From Raskinella chloraquaticus (SeqCode) (lineage in GTDB: Bacteria; Pseudomonadota; Alphaproteobacteria; Rhizobiales; UBA4765): a DNA stretch of 64,000 nucleotides. A program made the position numbers and the translations under genes. This document shows positions 58,592-64,000 of this stretch, piece by piece. The stretch spans positions 55,579 to 119,578 of the forward strand of contig DEZK01000004.1 in assembly GCA_002365175.1 (NCBI GenBank), given 5' to 3'. Each line of letters begins with the position of its first letter. Within the stretch, counting starts at the first letter, position 1. Under the pieces are notes generated by a model, which was not told the DNA's origin, ran no database searches, and worked only from the letters and a program-made list of their open reading frames with translations.

Positions 58592-59026
58592 CGAACCACC
58601 TGAATTCCGAGCGGGATTGATATAGGTATTTTATCGCAGTGCAAAAAAGTCGCAGCCTGATGACGCTGCTGCCACAAGGGATACCCCTCATCATTTTTCG
58701 TGAATTTTCATAAGAATGCTTCAGTCAAATAAATTTTGTTCCAGAAAACACCTCATATTTTATTATTTTTTGTCGATTCTTTCTGTTGCGCATAGCTGAC
58801 CAAACGCCAGCGCATGAACCTTGCGGCATTTTACGTTGCGGCGCACTTGCATTTTCTTTTGCACTGCACCATTATCGTCATGAGCGGTGAGACGTTGCTG
58901 CGTCGCACCGCTGCCCTCCTTGGGCGTTTCCTCCCTAGACTTGGGCCGTTCGCCAACGCGGACGGCCCCCTTTTCTTCAAGTCTGGTCGTGGGTCCCGGC
59001 ACATCGATTGCAATCTCTGTACAGTC
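58592..59026. other. 435-base gap with an AT-rich island and a terminator hairpin
   Basis: No convincing protein gene is present. Positions about 58610-58780 are clearly AT-rich, with a TTTATTATTTTTTG run, unlike the rest of the window. Ahead of the N-formylglutamate gene, a plus-strand hairpin, GGGCCGT with ACGGCCC (58943-58949 and 58962-58968), is followed by CCTTTTCTT. Together they could frame a small RNA of about 150-200 bases; weak short frames there look unreal. Confidence 0.4.
58943..58976 (+). terminator. Terminator-like hairpin with no plus-strand gene upstream
   Basis: A 7-bp GC stem and twelve-base loop are followed by CCTTTTCTT on the plus strand. The nearest plus-strand gene upstream ends over 1.2 kb away, and the neighbouring genes run the other way. 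Confidence 0.45.
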
Positions 59027-59914
59027 TTACTCGGCGGCAGCCGCCGCGCTGTCTGAGAGCGGCGTATCAAGCGCAATCAACGTCTCGGCTAAAATCATCA
59101 GATGGGCTTGCAGCCGCTCGAAATCAGCGGTCTTCGTGCATGTGGTTTCATCAAGATAGAGAGCGCGGTTGATCTCGATCTGGATGGCGTGCCAGCCGAT
59201 GGCCGGCGTTCCGTATTGCTCGGTGATATAGCCCCCGGCGTAAGGCTTGTTGCGCAGGACGCTGTAGCCAAGCCGCGTCAATGTCAGTTCCACATGGTCG
59301 CTCAACTCGCAGGCGCAGCTTGTGCCATGGCGATCACCGATGATGAAATCAGCCCGCATGCGCTCCCCGCCCTGGCGCACAACAGAGGGCATCGAATGAC
59401 AGTCAACCAGCACCATATAACCGAATGTCTGGCGCAGGCGCTTCATCAGCCCGTTGAGCGCTGCATGATAGGGCTTGTGGAAGAGATCAATGCGCGCCAG
59501 CGCCTCATTCACCTTGAGCGGGCTGGCGTAGATTTCCTCGGCATCAGCCACGACGCGGGCGATCGTGCCAAGCCCGCCCGCAACGCGCAGCGAGCGCGTA
59601 TTGGCAAAGGCCGGCAAACGCCCGCTGAACATGCGCGGGTCAAGCTCATAAGGCTCGCGATTAACGTCAAGGAAAGCGCGCGGGAAATGGGCGCGCATCA
59701 GCGGTGCGCCGCGCTCGACAACACCTGCAAACAACTCGTCAACAAAAGCATCTTCCGAGCGGCGCAGGGTGAGGGCGTCAAGCCGGGAGGCTGCCAGAAA
59801 TGATTTGGGATAATGATTTCCCGAATGAGGGGAGTTGAAAATAACGGGCGCACGCAGCATCTGCGGCTCCATGATGTCGAATGCCGGCCGTTCGAGCGGA
59901 TCGCTATAGTCCAT
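59027..59914 (-). CDS. N-formylglutamate amidohydrolase family protein
   Basis: A 295-residue metal hydrolase related to HutG, which frees glutamate from N-formylglutamate at the end of histidine breakdown. The signature PVIFNSPHSGNHYPKSFL and LRRSEDAFVDELF, with DVNREPYELDPRMF and VLVDCHSMPS, are complete. ATG 59914 follows GAAGG and is preferred to the ATG at 59944. No hut genes are near, so it could also act on other N-formyl compounds. A hairpin with a T-run lies just upstream. Confidence 0.87.
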   Translation of the reverse strand: MDYSDPLERPAFDIMEPQMLRAPVIFNSPHSGNHYPKSFLAASRLDALTLRRSEDAFVDELFAGVVERGAPLMRAHFPRAFLDVNREPYELDPRMFSGRLPAFANTRSLRVAGGLGTIARVVADAEEIYASPLKVNEALARIDLFHKPYHAALNGLMKRLRQTFGYMVLVDCHSMPSVVRQGGERMRADFIIGDRHGTSCACELSDHVELTLTRLGYSVLRNKPYAGGYITEQYGTPAIGWHAIQIEINRALYLDETTCTKTADFERLQAHLMILAETLIALDTPLSDSAAAAAE

Positions 59915-59952
59915 GAAATCAGCCTTCGCCTGAGAGGTTATCATCAAAAACG

Positions 59953-59970
59953 ATCCGCCACCTGGCGGAT
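59953..59970 (-). promoter_or_regulatory. Terminator-like hairpin in the leader of the amidohydrolase gene
   Basis: ATCCGCC and GGCGGAT (59953-59959 and 59964-59970) form a 7-bp stem with a four-base loop. On the minus strand it is followed by CGTTTTTG, directly before the first possible start codon. It may act as an attenuator, as no minus-strand gene lies upstream. Confidence 0.4.
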
Positions 59971-60203
59971 ATCTTCGTCAGCCCGCCAGCATCCACCGGC
60001 CCCATCGATGTCCGGCGCCGCACACCTCCCGCTCCAACGGCTTTCGACGAATAAGGACCATGATATGTCATTAATCTGCAATAGAGTGCACGAAAATTTA
60101 CGCTCTGTTAAGCATGTTGGATGACATGATAATGTGATGACGATGAACGCAGCGCGGTGTCATTCGCGCTGTCGGCACTGGAAGTTAACCGCGCAGGTCC
60201 TTT

Positions 60204-60563
60204 ATGACAAAAATCCTTCTGGCAGAAGACGATCACAGCTTGCGTCGCTTTCTCTCCAAGGTTCTGACAACAGCTGGCTATGAGGTGACGTCCTTCGACA
60301 ATGGACGCTCCGCCTTTGAGCGGTTGCGTGAAGAACCGTTCACACTCCTGCTGACCGACATCGTCATGCCGGAAATGGACGGCATCGAACTCGCCCGCCG
60401 CGCCACCGAAATCGACCCGGCGCTGAAGGTCATGTTCATCACCGGCTTTGCGGCGGTGGTCCTCAATCCTGATTCGAACGCCCCGCGCGACGCGCGTGTG
60501 ATCTCCAAGCCTTTTCACCTGAAAGAACTTGTGGGCGAAGTCCAGCGCATGCTCGCCGCCTGA
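60204..60563 (+). CDS. cpdR: Single-domain response regulator CpdR
   Basis: A 119-residue receiver protein with no output domain. It carries LAEDDHSLRRFLSKVL, the phospho-acceptor Asp52 in LLLTDIVMPEMDG, and the KPFHLKELV end. This is the CpdR sequence of alphaproteobacteria, which in its unphosphorylated form directs substrates such as PopA or CtrA-linked factors to ClpXP during the cell cycle. The tRNA gene follows downstream. The phosphorelay (CckA-ChpT) is not in the window. Confidence 0.92.
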   Translation: MTKILLAEDDHSLRRFLSKVLTTAGYEVTSFDNGRSAFERLREEPFTLLLTDIVMPEMDGIELARRATEIDPALKVMFITGFAAVVLNPDSNAPRDARVISKPFHLKELVGEVQRMLAA

Positions 60564-60636
60564 CACTTTACAAATAACAACCAAGGCTTGCAGCCCTTCA
60601 CTTGATCGGTTAAGAGCCTTTTCCGTCTTGCGGAAT

Positions 60637-60711
60637 GGGTGCGTAGCTCAGCGGGAGAGCACTTCCTTGACATGGAAGGGGTCACAGGTTCGATCCCTGT
60701 CGCACCCACCA
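60637..60711 (+). tRNA. tRNA-Val (anticodon GAC)
   Basis: A full cloverleaf can be drawn: acceptor GGGTGCG with CGCACCC, D-arm GCTC/GAGC, anticodon stem CTTCC/GGAAG with loop TTGACAT, T-arm ACAGG/CCTGT with TTCGATC. The 3' CCA is encoded. Anticodon GAC reads GTC and GTT. No integrase or attachment repeat is near. Confidence 0.95.
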
Positions 60712-60863
60712 TCCCCTTCCCTGCTCATGACAAAGAATGCTTTCCTGTGTCGCCGCCGCCGGCACCACGTCTTCACGGCGTCTTGCACGCTCCATGACGA
60801 GGTCCGCCGGCGTGTCCTGTGTCTGACAGGCTGGATTAGGTCAAAGTTTGAGGCGCTCCGACA

Positions 60864-61760
60864 ATGAATCTGAAGGCCCTGCAGTGCCTGGTCGCCATTC
60901 ACGACAGTCAGTCCTTTCTCGAGGCAGCAAGACGCCTTGGCTTCAAGCAATCCTCTGTCAGCATGCATATCAAGGCGCTTGAGGACGAATTGGGCGTCGC
61001 ACTTTTTGACCGCTCCGTGCGCCCGCCGGCGATGACGGAGGCGGCGATTGCGATTGTCCGGCCCGCACGCGAGATCCTGGGTCTGGTGCGCTCCATCGCC
61101 GAGACCGTGAAGGCCGGAGACAGTCTCACCGGCCGTCTGACCCTTGGCGTTATTCCCACTGCCTCATCAAGCCTGCTGCCTGATGCGCTGCTCGGACTGG
61201 GGAGGCGCTATCCAGGCATCCGCATCACCGTTGAAAGCGGCCTGTCCGGCTCGCTCGTCGATCATGTGCTGGCGGGCAAGCTTGACGGCGCCGTCATTAC
61301 CGAGCCGCCGGCCCTGCCGCCCGAGCTGCGCTGCGAGACCATCCTGCGCGAGCGGCTCATGATCATTGCCGCTCCCGGCTTCAAGGGCACTCTGGGGCTA
61401 GCCCAAAGCGAACACCACCCCTTCATCCGCTTCAATCGTCGGGTCGGCGTTGGCGAGATCATTGACCGCTATCTGCAGCGCAAAGGGCTCCATCCCGAAG
61501 AGCATATGGAGCTTGATTCGCTTGACGCCATTCTCGCCATGGTCGAACGCGGCCTGGGTATCGCCATTGTTCCCGAGCGCAGCCTGGGCAGCGCCCGGCG
61601 CGACATGATCAGGCTGTCGTTTATCGATGATCCCGAAGCCTCGCGCAATGTGTCGCTGATCTTCCACGCACAATCGGCCAAATCAGCCTTGCTGCTCGGG
61701 CTGCTCAATTCGTTCCGTGTCACCGCGTCTGCCGGTTCGCGACTTGCAAGCGGGTCGTAA
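60864..61760 (+). CDS. LysR-family transcription regulator
   Basis: A 298-residue regulator: an N-terminal winged helix-turn-helix (MNLKALQCLVAIHDSQSFLE, AARRLGFKQSSVSMHIKALE) and a C-terminal effector-binding domain (TLGVIPTASSSLLPDALLGL, IVPERSLGS). It precedes the acyl-CoA dehydrogenase gene in the same direction, with dyad repeats between that could be its sites. It probably responds to a degradation intermediate of that module; the effector is unknown. Confidence 0.9.
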   Translation: MNLKALQCLVAIHDSQSFLEAARRLGFKQSSVSMHIKALEDELGVALFDRSVRPPAMTEAAIAIVRPAREILGLVRSIAETVKAGDSLTGRLTLGVIPTASSSLLPDALLGLGRRYPGIRITVESGLSGSLVDHVLAGKLDGAVITEPPALPPELRCETILRERLMIIAAPGFKGTLGLAQSEHHPFIRFNRRVGVGEIIDRYLQRKGLHPEEHMELDSLDAILAMVERGLGIAIVPERSLGSARRDMIRLSFIDDPEASRNVSLIFHAQSAKSALLLGLLNSFRVTASAGSRLASGS

Positions 61761-61763
61761 TCT

Positions 61764-61861
61764 TTCATTAAATGTCGAAATAATGAATTTAGCGCGCGTG
61801 AAATTTCGTTTGATTGATTTTAGCGACACTGCCATACTGTCACAATCACGTTTTGGTGACA
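61764..61861. promoter_or_regulatory. Two inverted repeats ahead of the acyl-CoA dehydrogenase gene
   Basis: TTCATTA and TAATGAA (61764-61770 and 61781-61787, ten-base spacer), and TGTCAC with GTGACA (61838-61843 and 61856-61861, twelve-base spacer). The first has the size of a LysR-type site, the second overlaps the region just before the ribosome site and could be a repressor site. Confidence 0.45.
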
Positions 61862-61873
61862 GGAGGGCAGATC

Positions 61874-63094
61874 ATGTCGTTGACCCTGACAGCAGACCAG
61901 TCGGCGTTGCGCGAGCGCGCCCGCGACTTTGCCCTCCACACCGTTCGCCCGCGCGCCGCCGCCATTGATCGCAACGGCGATTACCCGCTTGATATTGTCA
62001 CGGCGCTGACAGCTGAAGGCTTCATGGGCATGACCATTCCGCTGGCTTATGGCGGCCAGGGACGCTCCTTTTTCGATGCCGTGCTGGTGGTCGAGGAGAT
62101 GGCAAAACAATGCGCCGTCACCGCCCGCATCGTCGTTGAGGCCAATATGGGCGCACTGGCCGCCATCATGCATTATGGCAGCGAAGAGCAGAAACAACTG
62201 GCAGCAGCCCTGGTTCTGGCCGGCGACAAACCGGCGATCTGTATTTCCGAGCCCGATGCCGGCTCCGACGCCACCTCGATGACAACCCGCGCTGACCGGC
62301 GCGGCGACCATTTCATCCTCAATGGTTGCAAGCACTGGATCACCGGTGCGGGCATTTCCCGGCTCCATCTCATTTTCGCCCGCGCCTTCGATGAATCTGG
62401 CCGCGAACTCGGCATTGGCGGGTTCATCGCCATCGCTGGCGAGGATGATGGCATCGCGGTTACCAGGCGGGAAGCAACGCTCGGCTTGCGTGGCATGCCC
62501 GAGGGAGAACTGGTGTTCGCTGATCTGAAGATCGCCGCTCATCGCGTTCTTGCCCCGCCAGGCGGTTTCCGCAACGGCTTCGGCGATCTGATGAACGCCT
62601 ATAACAGCCAGCGTGTCGGGGCTGGAACGGTAGCGATGGGGATTGCTGCGGGTGCGCTCGATGAGGCGCTCGCCTGGGTCAAGGAGCGCCACCAGTTCGG
62701 CCGCCCCATCGGCGAATTCCAGGGGCTGCAATGGATGCTGGCTGACATGCAGACCCAGCTCACCGCCGCCCGCCTGATGCTTTATGCCGCCGCCGGGTCG
62801 CGAGGGTCCCATGACAGCCCCTTTCCCTGCCCCAATCTGGCAGCGCAGGCCAAGATATTTGCCAGCGAAGCGGCGCAGAAGATCGTCAATGACGCGCTGC
62901 AGATGTTCGGCGCCCGCGGCTATTCCAACGCCCTGCCGCTGGAGCGCATGCTGCGCGATGTGCGCATGTTCACCATCGGCGGTGGCACGACACAGGTGCT
63001 GCGCAATCTGGTGGCGTCAAAACTCCTGGGCTGGAAACTGCCACAGGCGCGTGATGCCTACGCGCCCGCCCGCTATGCGATCGCCGCGGAATAA
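61874..63094 (+). CDS. Acyl-CoA dehydrogenase family protein with unusual active site
   Basis: A 406-residue flavoprotein-type protein with the full acyl-CoA dehydrogenase plan: SALRERARDFALHTVRP, CISEPDAGSDATSM (flavin contact), HWITGAGISRL, GLRGMPEGELVFADLKI and WVKERHQFGRPIGEFQGLQW. The usual catalytic Glu in YEGT is replaced: the segment reads TIGGGTTQ, with Gly370 in that place, and the alternative Glu site reads SQR. An AGGAGGG site precedes ATG 61874. It lies downstream of the LysR gene and upstream of an enolase-superfamily gene, so it may act on an organic acid CoA ester. Confidence 0.85.
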   Translation: MSLTLTADQSALRERARDFALHTVRPRAAAIDRNGDYPLDIVTALTAEGFMGMTIPLAYGGQGRSFFDAVLVVEEMAKQCAVTARIVVEANMGALAAIMHYGSEEQKQLAAALVLAGDKPAICISEPDAGSDATSMTTRADRRGDHFILNGCKHWITGAGISRLHLIFARAFDESGRELGIGGFIAIAGEDDGIAVTRREATLGLRGMPEGELVFADLKIAAHRVLAPPGGFRNGFGDLMNAYNSQRVGAGTVAMGIAAGALDEALAWVKERHQFGRPIGEFQGLQWMLADMQTQLTAARLMLYAAAGSRGSHDSPFPCPNLAAQAKIFASEAAQKIVNDALQMFGARGYSNALPLERMLRDVRMFTIGGGTTQVLRNLVASKLLGWKLPQARDAYAPARYAIAAE

Positions 63095-63146
63095 ATCTGC
63101 GCGTCTGGCCCTTGCGCCTGCCAGCGCTTGTTGACAGGCTGCGCGC

Positions 63147-64000
63147 ATGAAGACGCTGCAGTCCATCCGCTCCATCCACGCCCGCGCCGTCGACGTGCCG
63201 CTCAACCGGCCGCTCGGGACATCGGCTGCGACCCTGCGCTCCGCGCCGCTCGTTCTCGTCGATGTAACGAGCGAGGATGGCATCACCGGCCACGCCTATC
63301 TGTTTGCCTATACGCGTGCTGCCGGCCCGGCCATCATCTCCATGCTGAAGGGTATCGAGGAGATGGTGAAAGGCGACGTTGTTGCCCCCGTCGATCTTGG
63401 CCGCAAGCTTGCCAAGCGCTTCCGCCTGATCGGCGTTCAGGGCGTGGTGCGCATGGCAATTGCCGCCTTCGACATCTGCTGCTGGGATATCCTCGCCAAG
63501 GCCGCCGGCCAGCCTCTGTCGCATCTGCTGGGCGCCAACGCGTCCAGCGTTCCCGCCTATAACAGCAACGGGCTGGGGTTGATGGAACCAGCCCGTGTTG
63601 CCGCTGAGGCGCTGGAACTGCTTGAACCCGGCTTTAGCGCCATCAAGCTGCGCCTCGGCTTTCCAACCATCGCGGAAGATCTTGCAAATATGCGCGCGGT
63701 AAGGCGCGCTGTGCCCGACCATGTGGCGGTGATGGTTGATTTCAACCAGGGCCTCGATCTGCCCGAAGCCATGAAGCGTGGCTATGCGCTTGATTGCGAA
63801 GGCGCATCCTGGATCGAGGAACCGATCCGCCATGATGATTATGCCGGTAACGCCGAACTTGCTGCCGCGCTGCAAACACCGATCCAGATCGGCGAGAATT
63901 TTTCTGGCCCCCACGCCATGGCCATCGCCATCGCCCAACGCGCCGCCGATATCATGATGCCCGACCTTGAACGCATCGGCGGCATCACCGGCTGGCAGCG
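63147..64000 (+). CDS. Mandelate racemase / muconate lactonising family protein (right edge, incomplete)
   Basis: The first 284 or so residues are present; the gene continues beyond the window. The N-terminal capping domain begins MKTLQSIRSIHARAVDVPLN. The barrel holds the Lys pair region SAIKLRLGFP and the metal ligands VMVDFNQGL, WIEEPI and IQIGENFSG, with PDLERIGGITGW. This fits the mandelate racemase subgroup with an enolising Lys. ATG 63147 was chosen. It lies about 50 bases after the acyl-CoA dehydrogenase stop. Confidence 0.85.
   Translation, partial: MKTLQSIRSIHARAVDVPLNRPLGTSAATLRSAPLVLVDVTSEDGITGHAYLFAYTRAAGPAIISMLKGIEEMVKGDVVAPVDLGRKLAKRFRLIGVQGVVRMAIAAFDICCWDILAKAAGQPLSHLLGANASSVPAYNSNGLGLMEPARVAAEALELLEPGFSAIKLRLGFPTIAEDLANMRAVRRAVPDHVAVMVDFNQGLDLPEAMKRGYALDCEGASWIEEPIRHDDYAGNAELAAALQTPIQIGENFSGPHAMAIAIAQRAADIMMPDLERIGGITGWQ

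Noticed and set aside
58814..59056. An 80-codon plus-strand frame in the AT-rich gap.
   Set aside because: It runs across the hairpin and into the amidohydrolase gene, lacks a ribosome site and resembles no protein.
60064..60200. CtrA-type TTAA sites upstream of cpdR.
   Set aside because: Single TTAA and TTAAC halves occur, but not two halves at seven-base spacing.
60637..60711. tRNA-Val as an integration site of a mobile element.
   Set aside because: No integrase, no direct repeat of its 3' end and no shift in base composition on either side.

Overview
The window is a gene-dense, GC-rich stretch of a bacterial core chromosome. It most resembles an alphaproteobacterium of the order Hyphomicrobiales (Rhizobiales). 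Markers for that placement, seen only as translated protein and gene order, are: GapR (DUF2312), the response regulator CpdR, DUF465 and DUF1036 proteins, a split pntA, a stand-alone aa3-oxidase subunit IV, zinc-free L36, a DUF882 protein beside an L,D-transpeptidase, and a ROSE-type leader on an hsp20 gene. Genus cannot be assigned. No phage, insertion sequence, CRISPR array, integrase or rRNA was seen.

Layout. 1-3 kb: MaoC-like hydratase and class III CoA-transferase, coupled, facing a carboxymuconolactone-decarboxylase-type protein. 2.6-5.1 kb: a TolQ/MotA-type channel, an OmpA/MotB-type partner and a GNAT enzyme, all overlapping. 5.3-7.8 kb: an inositol-monophosphatase-type enzyme, a Sel1-repeat protein and a ThiE-fold protein. 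8-13.5 kb: acyl-CoA synthetase, lytic transglycosylase, two small DUF465 proteins, purEK and rpsU. 13.6-22.4 kb: TPR lipoprotein, a patatin, pntA1-A2-B, an oxidase subunit IV, and the coupled glycerate kinase-DUF1036-pyruvate kinase operon. 22.6-27.8 kb: GapR and a cell-wall cluster (sigma-54 response regulator, L,D-transpeptidase, DUF882/M15-like protein). 28-35.3 kb: PepF, BKACE, ABC1 kinase, hydrolase, TPR protein, L36 and a frameshifted TAXI binding protein. 35.7-40.1 kb: an RND efflux pair. 40.1-44.4 kb: methyltransferase, amidase, ModA-like binding protein and a second patatin. 44.6-47.0 kb: a tight four-gene membrane redox operon. 47.1-53.3 kb: gltD and gltB. 53.6-57.7 kb: threonine aldolase, an atypical SDR, hsp20 with a thermosensor leader, and a hydrolase. 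57.8-64 kb: HisN-type phosphatase, N-formylglutamate amidohydrolase, cpdR, tRNA-Val, and a LysR / acyl-CoA dehydrogenase / enolase-superfamily catabolic module that runs off the right edge.

How the genes work together. Most are housekeeping: NADPH supply (pnt), nitrogen assimilation (gltBD), purines (purEK), glycerate to pyruvate (glycerate kinase plus pyk), and envelope building (transglycosylase, L,D-transpeptidase, M15-like protein, channel pair). The least understood parts are the four-gene operon at 44.6-47.0 kb, which joins an MsrQ/ferric-reductase-like haem domain to a Rieske domain beside a cysteine-motif membrane protein, and the catabolic module at the right edge, whose dehydrogenase lacks the usual catalytic Glu. 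The hsp20 leader carries the clearest RNA regulatory element. Starts were revised from the longest frame wherever a Shine-Dalgarno sequence, a stop/start overlap or a neighbouring gene argued for it.
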